64,000 bases of DNA, from contig NZ_CP019038.1 of assembly GCF_001941825.1 (NCBI RefSeq), forward strand, positions 2,480,001-2,544,000, written 5' to 3'. The DNA is from Massilia putida. Its GTDB lineage: Bacteria > Pseudomonadota > Gammaproteobacteria > Burkholderiales > Burkholderiaceae_D. Of the stretch, positions 1 to 10,267 are shown piece after piece. How positions within the stretch are numbered: position 1 is the stretch's first letter; each line of letters starts with the position of its first letter. The position numbers and the translations under genes are program-made. The notes under the pieces are model-generated. The model was not told the origin of the DNA, did no database searches, and was given only the letters and a program-made list of their open reading frames with translations.

Positions 1-1724
<1,724 letters not shown>

Positions 1725-1833
1725 GGTCTTACCTCTTCAAAATACTGGGCGCGCGCAGGCAAAGCGGTGCCCTGGCGCGCCGGACGCTTGTGTTTGTCGG
1801 TGGGAGCGGAGTGCGGCCGTGGCGGCCGGCGGA

Positions 1834-3108
1834 TCAGGATTCGAGGCGCTTGCCGCGGGTTTCGGGCAGGGTCAGGGCGGCGACGATCATGATGCCGTAG
1901 GCGCCGGCCGAGAACAGGCCGATGGCGTGGCCGAGCGGAAGCGACTGGCCGGCGGCGCCGATCGCGAACGGAAACAGCGAACCGATCGCACGGCCCATGC
2001 TGTAGCAAAACCCTTGGCCGGAACCGCGCATGCGGGTCGGGAACAACTCGGTGAGAAAAGCGCCCATGCCGCTGAAGACGCCGGAGACGAGGAAGCCGAG
2101 CGGAAAGCCGAGCACCAGCATCACGTTGTCCGTCACCGGCAGACGGGTGTAGGCCAGCGCGATCAGCAGCGAGCCCACGGCGAACAGGATGAAGTTGCGC
2201 TTGCGGCCCAGGCGGTCGGTCAGGTAGGCGCTGACGATGTAGCCGATGTACGAGCCGGCGATGACCATCGCCAGGTAGCCGCCGGTGCCGAGCACCGTCA
2301 GGTGGCGCTCCGTCTTCAGGAACGTGGGGAGCCAGGTCGTGATCGCGTAATAGCCGCCTTGCGCGCCGGTCGTCAGCAGCACGGCGCGCAGCGTCGTCGA
2401 GAGCATGCGCGGCGAGAAGATCTCGGTAAACTGCGCTTGTTCCGCGTGCTCGCTGCGGCGCTGCTCGGCCAGGAAGACGTCCGGCTCCTCGACGAAGCGG
2501 CGGATGTAGATGACGAAGACGGCGGGGATGATCCCGAGCAGGAACAGCGAGCGCCACGCCAGTTCGGCCGGCAGCAGCGAGAACATCAGCGCGTACAGCA
2601 GCGCCGAGACGCCCCAGCCCAGCGCCCATCCGGCCTGCACCATGCCGACCGCCTTGCCGCGGTCCTTCGCGCGGATGACTTCACCCATCAGGATCGCGCC
2701 GGCCGTCCATTCGCCGCCCATGCCGAAGCCCATCAGGCCGCGCAGCACGAGCAACTGGCTGAAGGTCTGGGCAAAGCCGCTCAGGACGGTGAACAGCGCG
2801 AACCACAGGATCGTCAGTTGCAGCGTCTTCACGCGGCCGATGCGGTCCGACAGGATGCCCGCCAGCCAGCCGCCCAGCGACGACGTCAGCAGCGTGACGG
2901 TGCCGATCAGACCGGCGTCGCCTTTCGACAGGCCCCAGGTGGCGATCAGCGTGGGAATGACGAAGCTGAGGAATTGCGTGTCCATCGCGTCCAGCGCATA
3001 GCCGACCTTGCAGCCGATGAAGGTACGGCGTTCGGCCTTGGTCAGTTGGCGCAGCCAGCTGAAATGGCCGGCGTCCACGCGCTCCTGCACGATCTCTTGG
3101 GTGTTCAT
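1834..3108 (-). CDS. MFS transporter, sugar/organic-acid type
   Basis: A 424-residue major facilitator protein with the usual 12 hydrophobic segments. The loop 2-3 signature is visible as [13 protein letters not shown] near residue 77, and its repeat in the second half as [11 protein letters not shown]. The start is the ATG at 3108, with a GGAGA ribosome site on the minus strand; longer reading in the same frame runs back into the upstream gene and is not used. It lies between the D-glutamate cyclase (29-base gap) and the 5-oxoprolinase (109-base gap) on the same strand. That position suggests uptake of the compound these enzymes break down, such as D-glutamate or 5-oxoproline. The sequence alone does not fix the substrate. 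Confidence 0.9.
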   Translation of the reverse strand: MNTQEIVQERVDAGHFSWLRQLTKAERRTFIGCKVGYALDAMDTQFLSFVIPTLIATWGLSKGDAGLIGTVTLLTSSLGGWLAGILSDRIGRVKTLQLTILWFALFTVLSGFAQTFSQLLVLRGLMGFGMGGEWTAGAILMGEVIRAKDRGKAVGMVQAGWALGWGVSALLYALMFSLLPAELAWRSLFLLGIIPAVFVIYIRRFVEEPDVFLAEQRRSEHAEQAQFTEIFSPRMLSTTLRAVLLTTGAQGGYYAITTWLPTFLKTERHLTVLGTGGYLAMVIAGSYIGYIVSAYLTDRLGRKRNFILFAVGSLLIALAYTRLPVTDNVMLVLGFPLGFLVSGVFSGMGAFLTELFPTRMRGSGQGFCYSMGRAIGSLFPFAIGAAGQSLPLGHAIGLFSAGAYGIMIVAALTLPETRGKRLES

Positions 3109-3137
3109 GGTGTCTCCGTGTTTTATTGTGAGGTGTC

Positions 3138-3911
3138 TTACAGCATCGCCAGCGATGTATTCGGCACGTCGGTGACGAGCATGTAGCCGGGACGATGGGT
3201 GATGACGAACGGCAGGCGCGCGGCGCGGATCGCTTCCTGCGGCGTCACGCCGCAGGCCCAGAACACGGGCACTTCGTCCGCCATGACCTCGACGGCGTCG
3301 CCATAGTCGGGACGCGCCAGGTCGGCGATACCGATCAGGCGCGGATCGCCCAGGTGCACCGGCGCGCCATGCACCGCGGGAAAGCGGCTCGTGATCTGGA
3401 TGGCGCGGATCGCGTCCCTGGCCGTCAAAGGGCGCATGGACACGACCATATTGCCCGCGAACGGCCCCGCCGCTTCGTTCGGGATGTTCGTGCGGTACAT
3501 GGCGATATTCCGGTCCTGCTCGATGTGGCGCAGCGGGATGCCGGCGGCGAGCAGCATCTCTTCGAACGAGAACGAGCAACCGATCGCGAACGCGACCAGG
3601 TCGTCGCGCCAGAAGCCGGCCAGCGATGCCGGCGTTTCCGCCAGTTCGCCGTCGCGGTAGACGTAATAACCCGGCACGTCGGTGCGCAGGTCGAGGTCGG
3701 CGCCGAGCGCCGGCAGGTGCCACGCCCCCGGTTCACCCACCGCCAGCAAGGGACATGCTTTCGGATTGCGCTGGGCAAAGCGCAGGAAGTCGTGGGCCTG
3801 CGCATCCGGCAGGATGACGAGGTTCGCCTGGGCATAGCCGCCGCAGACGCCGGCGGTCGGCTTGCGGAATTCGCCCGCACGGACCAGGTGACGGAACTGG
3901 ATCGGTTTCAT
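3138..3911 (-). CDS. D-glutamate cyclase / putative hydro-lyase, DUF1445 (YcsI) family
   Basis: The 257-residue protein matches the DUF1445/YcsI family, once called putative hydro-lyases and now linked to D-glutamate cyclase because the mammalian relative converts D-glutamate to 5-oxo-D-proline. Recognisable family blocks are [15 protein letters not shown] near residue 20, [16 protein letters not shown] near 110 and [13 protein letters not shown]. The length matches bacterial members. The start is the ATG at 3911 (MKPIQFRHL); an in-frame extension upstream is not family-like. It is first in a leftward operon with an MFS carrier and a 5-oxoprolinase. Together these would turn D-glutamate into 5-oxoproline and then into glutamate, a pathway reading that is inference. 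Confidence 0.87.
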   Translation of the reverse strand: MKPIQFRHLVRAGEFRKPTAGVCGGYAQANLVILPDAQAHDFLRFAQRNPKACPLLAVGEPGAWHLPALGADLDLRTDVPGYYVYRDGELAETPASLAGFWRDDLVAFAIGCSFSFEEMLLAAGIPLRHIEQDRNIAMYRTNIPNEAAGPFAGNMVVSMRPLTARDAIRAIQITSRFPAVHGAPVHLGDPRLIGIADLARPDYGDAVEVMADEVPVFWACGVTPQEAIRAARLPFVITHRPGYMLVTDVPNTSLAML

Positions 3912-4058
3912 GGTTTTTCCCTGCTCGGTAATGACGTGTAAATAAGCATAGATGCGTCTTCCCCATTCCACCAAGTCACTTATTTTTACCGCATGTGTTA
4001 AGTTTTCCTAAACGCCTCTTTAAACCGTTCTCCTTTTTCTTAAAGTATTCTTTACGCC

Positions 4059-4994
4059 ATGAATACCCGCTTCCTCGAGACCCTGATCACCCTCGCCCAG
4101 CTGCGCAGCGTCCGCGCCACCGCCCGCGCCATGCATGCGACCCCCGCGGCGATTTCGTTGCGCATCAAGGCGCTGGAGGAGGAGCTGCAGACGGAACTGA
4201 TCGACCGCAGCACCCGGGAATTCCGGCTGACGCCGAACGCGGACTACCTGCTGCACCACGCGAAGGCCGTCGTGGACGCGACCCGGCGCCTGCGCGAGGC
4301 GGCGCGCACGGAGAGCGCGGTGCGGGGCAGGATCAGGCTGGGCGTGATCGAGACGGTGGTGCACAGCTGGCTGGCGCACTCCGTCCGCCAGCTGAACGCC
4401 AGCTTTCCGGAACTGGAAATCGATCTCGTCGTGGACATGAGCGCGACCCTGGAAAAGCGCCTGCTCGGGGGCGAGCTCGATCTGGTGGTCGGCGTCGAGG
4501 GCATCAACGGCAGCGAGATCACGTCGGAGCCGCTGGCCGTGTATCCGGTACGGTGGATCGCGCGCACCGGATTGCTGTCGCCGCACAAGGAAGGCCTGGC
4601 CCAGCGCTTGCTGCAATTCCCGATCCTGACGTTCGGCCGGGGCACGGCCCCGCACCGGATGCTCGAGGACATCGTCACCCGGCTCGCGAACCTGAGCGGC
4701 GTGCCGCTCGAACAGACCCGCATCACCTGCTCGCCGTCCGTGGCGGCCATCATCCAGCTGATCCGGAACGGCTTCGGCGTGGCCGCGATTCCCTGGCTGT
4801 TCGTCAGCAGCCACCTCGAAAACGGCGAATTCATGGAGGTGCCGCTGCAGCCGGTGCCGCCGCCGATCATCGTGTCGATGAGCCGCCGCACGAACGCGGC
4901 GGTGGCCGTCCACGCGGCGGCGTCCGCCGTGCGCGCGGCCTGTGCCGAATACTGCGGCCAGGTCGACAAACGGTATATCGAGAGCCTGACCTGA
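4059..4994 (+). CDS. LysR-family transcriptional regulator
   Basis: A 311-residue LysR regulator: winged helix-turn-helix at about residues 3-60 (ETLITLAQLRSVRATARAMHATPAAISLRIKALEEEL), then the periplasmic-binding-like effector domain to the C-terminus. It is transcribed away from the D-glutamate cyclase operon across a 147-base AT-richer gap, the usual layout for a LysR gene that controls its divergent neighbour. The inducer is unknown; 5-oxoproline or D-glutamate would fit the neighbours. Nothing is odd in length or motif order. Confidence 0.93.
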   Translation: MNTRFLETLITLAQLRSVRATARAMHATPAAISLRIKALEEELQTELIDRSTREFRLTPNADYLLHHAKAVVDATRRLREAARTESAVRGRIRLGVIETVVHSWLAHSVRQLNASFPELEIDLVVDMSATLEKRLLGGELDLVVGVEGINGSEITSEPLAVYPVRWIARTGLLSPHKEGLAQRLLQFPILTFGRGTAPHRMLEDIVTRLANLSGVPLEQTRITCSPSVAAIIQLIRNGFGVAAIPWLFVSSHLENGEFMEVPLQPVPPPIIVSMSRRTNAAVAVHAAASAVRAACAEYCGQVDKRYIESLT

Positions 4995-5009
4995 CAATCT
5001 CATCTTTAT

Positions 5010-5035
5010 CTACAAATTATGTAGCGACTGCTACA
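5010..5035. promoter_or_regulatory. Nested palindromes upstream of chrB
   Basis: Two overlapping inverted repeats share their middle arm: CTACA at 5010-5014 pairs with TGTAG at 5020-5024, and TGTAGC at 5020-5025 pairs with GCTACA at 5030-5035. They end 18 bases before the chrB ATG. ChrB acts as a chromate-responsive regulator in other bacteria, so an autoregulatory operator is likely. No terminator-like T run follows the arms. The role is inferred from position. Confidence 0.55.
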
Positions 5036-5053
5036 TGATGATACTATGCCGGC

Positions 5054-6019
5054 ATGAACGACCGGACAACACACTGGCTCCTGCTCGTCGTCACCCTGCC
5101 GACCAGCAGCGCAACCGCACGCATGCGCATCTGGCGCGCCCTGAAGGCGCTCGGGTGCGGGGCACTGCGCGATGGCGTCTATCTCCTCCCCGATACCGAG
5201 GCGCTGCGCCCGCAGCTCGCCGGCCTGGGCGACGAGACGATCCGCGAAGGCGGCACGGCCTGGCTATTGCAGGCCGGCCCCGTCGACGCCGCCGACGAGC
5301 AGCGTTACCGGAGCCTGTTCGACCGCAGGCAGGAATACGCCGCATTCATCGCACTGCTCGCGCAAGCCAACACCTCCATCCCAGCCTCGACGCCGCAGGA
5401 CGTCAACAAGCAGTTGCGCAAACTGCGGCGCGAATACGATGCGCTGCGCGCGATCGATTATTTCCCCGACGAGGCCAGCGCCCAGGGCGAGCAGGCCTGG
5501 CGCGAGTTCACGGCCCTGGCCGACAAGGTGCTGTCGCCGGACGAGCCGCACGCCGTCGACGCCCCGATTCCCAGGCTGGACCCGGCCGCGTACCGCGCCC
5601 GCACGTGGGCCACGCGCAAGCGCCTGTGGGTCGACCGGGTCGCCAGTGCGTGGCTGATCCGCCGCCATATCGACCGCGACGCGCGCTTCCTGTGGCTGGA
5701 GACGCCGGGCGATTGTCCGCCGGATGCGCTCGGATTCGATTTCGACGGGGCCGCCTTCAGCCACGTCGGCGACAAGGTCACCTTCGAAGTGCTGCTGGCC
5801 AGCTTCGGCCTCGACCAGGACCCGGGACTCGTGCGCGTCGGCGCGCTGGTCCATGTGCTGGACGTCGGCAACGGATTTGTCGCCGAAGCCGCCGGCTTCG
5901 AAGCGATGCTGGCCGGACTGCGGCAACGCGCACGCGACGACGACGACCTGCTCGCGCAAGTCGCGCCCATCCTCGACGGGCTGCATGCCCATTTCTCAAC
6001 CTTACCCGCCTCCACCTGA
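5054..6019 (+). CDS. chrB: Chromate resistance protein ChrB
   Basis: The 321-residue protein has the two-part layout of ChrB. The N-terminal half (about 1-150) carries LLVVTLPTSSATARMRIWRALKALG and the C-terminal half carries RKRLWVDRVASAWLIRRHIDRDARF and FDFDGAAFSHVGDKVTFE. ChrB senses chromate and regulates the chr operon; the C-terminal half has also been linked to chromate handling. The start at 5054 fits the family N-terminus, although no good Shine-Dalgarno site precedes it. It stands directly ahead of chrA with one base between stop and start, and behind a nested palindrome that could be its own operator. Confidence 0.92.
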   Translation: MNDRTTHWLLLVVTLPTSSATARMRIWRALKALGCGALRDGVYLLPDTEALRPQLAGLGDETIREGGTAWLLQAGPVDAADEQRYRSLFDRRQEYAAFIALLAQANTSIPASTPQDVNKQLRKLRREYDALRAIDYFPDEASAQGEQAWREFTALADKVLSPDEPHAVDAPIPRLDPAAYRARTWATRKRLWVDRVASAWLIRRHIDRDARFLWLETPGDCPPDALGFDFDGAAFSHVGDKVTFEVLLASFGLDQDPGLVRVGALVHVLDVGNGFVAEAAGFEAMLAGLRQRARDDDDLLAQVAPILDGLHAHFSTLPAST

Positions 6020-6020
6020 C

Positions 6021-7196
6021 ATGCAAGAATCAACCCACACGAACCCGCGCTACACGTTATGGCAGATGGTGTCGTACATGCTGCGGCTCGGCGCCCTCGG
6101 CTTCGGCGGCCCGGTGGCACTGGTCGGCTACATGCAGCGCGACCTGGTCGAAGAACGCGGCTGGATCTCCGCCGCCGACTACAAGGAAGGCCTCGCGCTG
6201 GCCCAGCTCGCGCCCGGCCCTCTGGCGGCGCAACTCGGCATCTACCTCGGCTATGTGCATTACCGCATCCTCGGCGCCACGCTGGCCGGCCTCGCCTTCG
6301 TGCTGCCGTCCTTCCTGATGGTCGTCGCGCTGGGCTGGGCATATGTGCGCTTCGGCGGCATCGCGTGGATGCAGGCGGTGTTCTACGGCGTGGGTGCGGC
6401 GGTCACGGGCATCATCGCGATGAGCACGAAAAAGCTGACCGTCAAGACGCTGGGCAGGGACAAGCTGCTCTGGGCCGTCTACCTGACGCTGGCCGCGGTC
6501 ACGATCGCGACCGAGTCCGAAGTGGCCTGGCTGCTGATCGCCGGCGGCGTGCTGGTCTGGCTGCTCCGGGCGCCGCCGGGATGGGCACGCAGGGGCACGC
6601 TCGGCGCCGCTTCCATCGCCGAGCTGCCGCTGGCGGCCGGCCTGGCCGGGAGCGCGGACCCGTCGCTGCTGACGCAGATCGCCCTCTTCTTCGCCAAGGC
6701 CGGCGCGTTCGTGTTCGGCTCGGGCCTCGCGATCGTGCCGTTCCTGTACGGCGGTGTCGTGACCGAACACCACTGGCTGAACGAAAAACAGTTCGTCGAC
6801 GCCGTGGCGGTCGCGATGATCACGCCGGGCCCGGTCGTGATCACGGTCGGCTTCATCGGCTACCTGATCGCGGGCCTCGGCGGCGCGACGGTGGCGGCAC
6901 TGGCGACCTTCATCCCCTGCTACCTGTTCACCATCATTCCCGCGCCCTACTTCAAGCGTTACGGCAAGCTGCCCGGCGTCGTCGCCTTCGTCGACGGCAT
7001 CACCGCCGCGGCGGTGGGTGCGATCACCGGATCGGTCGTCGTGCTGGCGAAGCGCTCCGTCACGGACCTCCCTTCCGTCGCATTGGCGGCCGCGACGGTA
7101 TTGCTGCTGTGGCGTTTCAAGAAATTGCAGGAGCCCGTGATCATCGCCGCGGCCGCCGCGGCGGGGCTCATTCTCTATCCACTCACGCATTCCTGA
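6021..7196 (+). CDS. chrA: Chromate efflux transporter ChrA
   Basis: A 391-residue long-chain CHR-family carrier made of two homologous membrane halves. The first half shows LGALGFGGPVALVGYM and LAQLAPGPLAAQLGIYLGY; the second repeats the pattern as FGSGLAIVPFLYGG and MITPGPVVITVGFIGYL. ChrA exports chromate across the inner membrane. The ATG at 6021 is one base after the chrB stop, so translation is probably coupled; the longer in-frame reading begins inside chrB and is not used. A 48-codon reading frame follows ten bases later and may belong to the same transcript. Confidence 0.94.
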   Translation: MQESTHTNPRYTLWQMVSYMLRLGALGFGGPVALVGYMQRDLVEERGWISAADYKEGLALAQLAPGPLAAQLGIYLGYVHYRILGATLAGLAFVLPSFLMVVALGWAYVRFGGIAWMQAVFYGVGAAVTGIIAMSTKKLTVKTLGRDKLLWAVYLTLAAVTIATESEVAWLLIAGGVLVWLLRAPPGWARRGTLGAASIAELPLAAGLAGSADPSLLTQIALFFAKAGAFVFGSGLAIVPFLYGGVVTEHHWLNEKQFVDAVAVAMITPGPVVITVGFIGYLIAGLGGATVAALATFIPCYLFTIIPAPYFKRYGKLPGVVAFVDGITAAAVGAITGSVVVLAKRSVTDLPSVALAAATVLLLWRFKKLQEPVIIAAAAAAGLILYPLTHS

Positions 7197-7206
7197 GGAA
7201 CACGCC

Positions 7207-7353
7207 ATGCACAAGATCGCTGTCCTGCCAGCTGGCCTGCTGATGTTCCTCCACTACTGGTGCCAAGGCAAAGCCCAGGACCAGGCGAAAGCGGTGCGGG
7301 CCGCCATCGACCTGACCGGCACCGCGCCGGCCAAGACGGCACCGCACGGATGA
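7207..7353 (+). CDS. Small protein of unknown function after chrA
   Basis: A 48-codon frame starts at an ATG ten bases after the chrA stop and has a GAGGA ribosome site overlapping that stop. The product has a short hydrophobic start (MHKIAVLPAGLLMFLHYW) followed by a charged and alanine-rich tail (CQGKAQDQAKAVRAAIDLTG). It could be a small membrane-anchored peptide made with chrBA. No family is recognised. The ribosome site and spacing are the main support; the short length keeps confidence moderate. Confidence 0.45.
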   Translation: MHKIAVLPAGLLMFLHYWCQGKAQDQAKAVRAAIDLTGTAPAKTAPHG

Positions 7354-7368
7354 GATACGCGCCGGCGC

Positions 7369-7482
7369 TCATTGCTGGCGCTTTTTCTCTTCCTTTTTCA
7401 CTTTCTTGTCCGCCTTTTTTTCCTTGGCGGTTTTGGCCGGTTCTTTTTTCGTGGATTTCTTCGCGTCCTGACTTTTACTCAT
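7369..7482 (-). CDS. Small lysine-rich protein
   Basis: A 37-residue protein read leftward from an ATG at 7482, with a GGGAGAA ribosome site on the minus strand. Fifteen of the 37 residues are lysine, mixed with glutamate and alanine (MSKSQDAKKSTKKEPAK at the start), so it is highly basic and likely disordered. Such peptides can bind nucleic acid, but no function can be assigned. It follows the 104-residue gene 7497-7811 on the same strand after a 14-base gap and could be co-transcribed with it. Confidence 0.6.
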   Translation of the reverse strand: MSKSQDAKKSTKKEPAKTAKEKKADKKVKKEEKKRQQ

Positions 7483-7496
7483 TTCGTTCTCCCTAA

Positions 7497-7811
7497 TCAA
7501 TGGATCGAGCACCCGCGCAGCGTCGGTAATGGTTGGATAGCAACAGCGACGTCGCCTTCAGGATCTTCCTCGGTTTTCCACTCGATCCATGCGAGGACTT
7601 CGGCAATACTGGATAATCCGCCAAGCAAGGCCGTGCGGGCTTCGTAATATTCGGAAATTTCCTGGTTGTGGGGCATGGGCACGGCGGTAATGGAATGGCC
7701 CAGTGCGAGGATTTTCTTTTCGAGTTCTTCCAGATCGAACGTCAGCGCGCCATGCAGCACCTGCATGGCCGCGACTGCGTCATCCATATCGTAGGATATT
7801 CCATCATTCAT
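7497..7811 (-). CDS. Hypothetical protein (104 aa)
   Basis: A 104-residue acidic soluble protein with two probable helices (DMDDAVAAMQVLHGALTFDLEELEKKILALG and YYEARTALLGGLSSIAEVLAWIEW). There is no signal peptide, membrane segment or recognised motif. The balanced composition and the small gene just downstream support a real gene. It is transcribed toward chrBA and away from the cold-shock gene. Function is unknown; conserved hypothetical proteins of this size are common in Oxalobacteraceae. Confidence 0.6.
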   Translation of the reverse strand: MNDGISYDMDDAVAAMQVLHGALTFDLEELEKKILALGHSITAVPMPHNQEISEYYEARTALLGGLSSIAEVLAWIEWKTEEDPEGDVAVAIQPLPTLRGCSIH

Positions 7812-8132
7812 TGCAGTTCTGTTTCCAGCCTTAATGGTTGTCTTGCGATACTGGCAGTAAGAACTTCCAGGGATGGAAGATGATAACAGTTGCCATTCCG
7901 GGCACGACGAATAATTCCGGGAGAGCCCGGCCGAAAAAAAATAAATCGGAAATGATTAGGTGAACGTGGAAAAGTCCTGTATCTTTCTTCTGGCACTGCA
8001 TCAAGTCGTCGTTATTGTTGGCCTTTCTCTCCCGTCCTGCCTCCCGCCGGTCCTGTTTGATTTCCTTCGTTACACTCCCTTGGTCGAAAGTGCGTTTCGG
8101 GCGTTTTGCCCATGCATTCAAAAGGATTAAAA
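7812..8132. other. Intergenic region ahead of the cold-shock gene
   Basis: About 320 bases, AT-richer than its surroundings, between the divergent 104-residue gene and csp. A short hairpin (CCGGGAGAGCCCGG) is visible near 7917-7930. Much of the right-hand part is probably the long 5' leader that cold-shock mRNAs often have. The reading frames here are not protein-like. No promoter hexamers could be placed with confidence. Confidence 0.4.
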
Positions 8133-8342
8133 ATGACTACTCAAACCGGCACCGTGAAATGGTTCAACGATTCCAAAGGCTTCGGCTTCATTACGCCTGA
8201 CGCAGGCGGCGGCGATCTGTTCGCCCATTTCCAGGATATCCAATCGGAAGGTTTCAAGAGCCTTGCCGAAAATCAGCGCGTTTCGTTCGTGCGCTCGACC
8301 GGCCCCAAAGGCGAAAAAGCGGGAAATATCCGCGCCATTTAA
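8133..8342 (+). CDS. Cold-shock protein, CspA family
   Basis: A 69-residue single cold-shock domain. The RNP1 motif is KGFGFI within [17 protein letters not shown]; the RNP2 region reads LFAHFQDIQ. These proteins bind single-stranded RNA and DNA and melt RNA secondary structure. The start is the ATG at 8133 after an AAGGATT ribosome site, giving the family start [11 protein letters not shown]; an in-frame upstream ATG would add nine residues not seen in the family. A clear terminator follows. Confidence 0.95.
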   Translation: MTTQTGTVKWFNDSKGFGFITPDAGGGDLFAHFQDIQSEGFKSLAENQRVSFVRSTGPKGEKAGNIRAI

Positions 8343-8393
8343 TCAGCCGGCCTGATTGCCGGATGCACCGCGCAGATAGCACGGGCGTCCACT

Positions 8394-8430
8394 AAAACGG
8401 ATTCACGTTCAAACGTGAATCCGTTTTTTT
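8394..8430. terminator. Rho-independent terminator, probably bidirectional
   Basis: Arms AACGGATTCACGTT and AACGTGAATCCGTT with a tiny loop are followed by a run of seven T on the plus strand. The complementary A run on the left gives a T tail on the minus strand as well. It ends the cold-shock transcript and, from the other side, the LysR gene whose stop codon lies in the T run. Confidence 0.88.
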
Positions 8431-9349
8431 ATGATGGCGGCCCATCATTTCCCTCCCGCGCGAACGCCACCAGCTTCTCCCGCACCCAACGCTGCGCCGC
8501 ATCGCCGTGATTGCGGTTATGCCACGCCATGTGGATCGCGAACCCGGACACGGGCAGCGGCGGCGCCAGCACGCGCAGCCGGACGGCCCTGCGCTCCACC
8601 AACCGCGCCGGGACGAGGGCGACGAGGTCGGAGCGTTCGACCAGGTCCAGCACCGAGTGGAACGTCGACGCCGACACGACGACCCGGCGCCGCAGGCCCT
8701 GCGCGTCGAGCATGTCGTCGACGGGCGTCGTAAAACTGCCGCCGCGCGGCGAGACCATCACGTGTTCGAGTTCGCAGAAGCGTGCCGCATCCAGCGGGCG
8801 CCGCAGCGCCGGGTGGCCACGGCGCGCGATGAAGACGTAGCGTTCCTCGAACAGCGGGCGTGACCGGAGGGCGCCGGCGATGCCGTCCGGCGTCAGCACG
8901 GCCAGGTCGATCTCGCCCTTTTCCATCTGCGCTGCCAGGCGCGTGACGTCGGCCGCGCGCAAGGCGATGCGCAGGCCGGGCGCCTCCTTGCGCAGCGCCA
9001 GCGTGAAGTCGAGCAGCAGCGCTGCCTGCACGTAGTCCGATGCCGCGACGTGGACGGTGAAGTCGTCGCGCGCCGGGTCGAACGCGCGGGCCGACGTCAC
9101 CACGTCGCGCAGCTGCGCGAGCGCCGCCGCCAGCGGCGCCTGCAGGCCCAGGGCCAGCGGCGTGGGCGTCATGCCGCGGTGGCTCGGCACGAACAGCGGA
9201 TCGCCCAGCATCTCGCGCAGGCGCGCCAGCTGGGCGCTCAGCGCGGGCTGGCTCAGGTTCAGGCGCTGCGCGGCGCGGCTCACGCTGCGCTCGGCCAGCA
9301 GGGCGTCCAGCGTGACGAGCAGGTTGAAGTCCAGTCTCTTGATATCCAT
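8429..9349 (-). CDS. LysR-family transcriptional regulator
   Basis: A 306-residue LysR regulator with the N-terminal winged helix MDIKRLDFNLLVTLDALLAE and RAAQRLNLSQPALSAQLARLREMLGDPLF, then an effector-binding domain. The chosen ATG at 9349 gives the standard family start; an upstream in-frame start would add 25 residues that resemble no LysR N-terminus. It diverges from the quinone reductase gene at 9440, which it probably controls. Its TAA lies inside the T run of the terminator at 8394-8430. Confidence 0.93.
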   Translation of the reverse strand: MDIKRLDFNLLVTLDALLAERSVSRAAQRLNLSQPALSAQLARLREMLGDPLFVPSHRGMTPTPLALGLQAPLAAALAQLRDVVTSARAFDPARDDFTVHVAASDYVQAALLLDFTLALRKEAPGLRIALRAADVTRLAAQMEKGEIDLAVLTPDGIAGALRSRPLFEERYVFIARRGHPALRRPLDAARFCELEHVMVSPRGGSFTTPVDDMLDAQGLRRRVVVSASTFHSVLDLVERSDLVALVPARLVERRAVRLRVLAPPLPVSGFAIHMAWHNRNHGDAAQRWVREKLVAFAREGNDGPPS

Positions 9350-9359
9350 TTTTTGGATA
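9343..9359. promoter_or_regulatory. Inverted repeat in LysR/quinone reductase intergenic region
   Basis: TATCC at 9343-9347 pairs with GGATA at 9355-9359 around a T-rich centre, and overlaps the LysR start codon. The shape is compatible with the loose T-N11-A LysR motif, so it may be an autoregulatory site. Such short repeats arise by chance, so confidence is low. Confidence 0.3.
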
Positions 9360-9439
9360 CTACCCCAAAAGCCGGCTGGCATTCCCGGCCGTCCCGATCG
9401 CGCCCAGAATGCGTCCATCGCCAACCAAGGAGAACAACG

Positions 9440-10207
9440 ATGAAGACCGTGTTACTGGTGCACGCCCACCCCGATCCGCATTCCCTCACCGCGCAGATGG
9501 TCGCCGCCGCGCGCGCCGAGCTGCGCGCCCAGGGCCATGAAGTGATCCAGTCCGACCTGTATGCGATGGGCTGGAAGGCCGTCTACGACGAACACGATTT
9601 CCCCGACCGGCTGAACCCCGAGCGCCTGTCGTTCGTGGAAGAATCCGGCCACGCCTTCAGCACCGGCACCCAGCCGGACGACGTGCGCGCCGAACAGGCC
9701 AAGCTGATGGCGGCGGACGCCGTCGTCTTCCAGTTCCCGCTGTGGTGGTTCGGCATGCCGGCGATCATGAAGGGCTGGATCGAGCGCGTGTACGCCTTCG
9801 GTTTCGCCTATGGCTACCAGGGCGCGGGCAACCGGTACCGCTACGGCGAAGGCGGTCTGGCGGGAAAACGCGCGCTGTTGTCCGTGACGACGGGAGGACC
9901 GGCCGCCGACTACGGCCCGCGCGGCATCAACGGCCAGCTCGACGAGCTGCTGTTCCCGATCACGCACGGCGTCCTGTTCTACCCCGGCATGGAGGTGCTG
10001 CCCACGTATGCCGTGCACGGCACGAGCCGCATCGATGCCGAGGGCGTCGAACAGGCGAAGGCCGGCCTGGCGGCCCGCATGCGCACCCTGTTCGACGACG
10101 CGCCGATTCCTTACCGTCCGCAGAACGGCGGCGATTTCCCCGACCGCCACGTGCTGGCCGACGACGTCGCGCCCGGCGTCACGGGGCTGCGCGCGCACCT
10201 GCGCTGA
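9440..10207 (+). CDS. NAD(P)H dehydrogenase (quinone), flavodoxin-2 fold
   Basis: A 255-residue flavoprotein of the Flavodoxin_2/NQO1-like family. The N-terminus KTVLLVHAHPDPHSLTAQM is the FMN/FAD phosphate region, and FQFPLWWFGMPAIMKGWIERV near residue 100 is the conserved flavin-contact stretch. It performs two-electron reduction of quinones using NAD(P)H. The start at 9440 has a strong AAGGAGA ribosome site. It diverges from a LysR gene over about 90 bases, a common arrangement for oxidant- or electrophile-inducible reductases. Confidence 0.92.
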   Translation: MKTVLLVHAHPDPHSLTAQMVAAARAELRAQGHEVIQSDLYAMGWKAVYDEHDFPDRLNPERLSFVEESGHAFSTGTQPDDVRAEQAKLMAADAVVFQFPLWWFGMPAIMKGWIERVYAFGFAYGYQGAGNRYRYGEGGLAGKRALLSVTTGGPAADYGPRGINGQLDELLFPITHGVLFYPGMEVLPTYAVHGTSRIDAEGVEQAKAGLAARMRTLFDDAPIPYRPQNGGDFPDRHVLADDVAPGVTGLRAHLR

Positions 10208-10267
10208 GGGTGCGCGCCCATCGTGGGACAATGGCGGGGAAATCCACAAACACGAGGAACCCCGCCC

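Noticed and set aside
7831..8121. Minus-strand 96-residue frame in the cold-shock leader
   Set aside because: Unlikely composition, no ribosome site, and it overlaps the expected 5' leader of the cold-shock gene.
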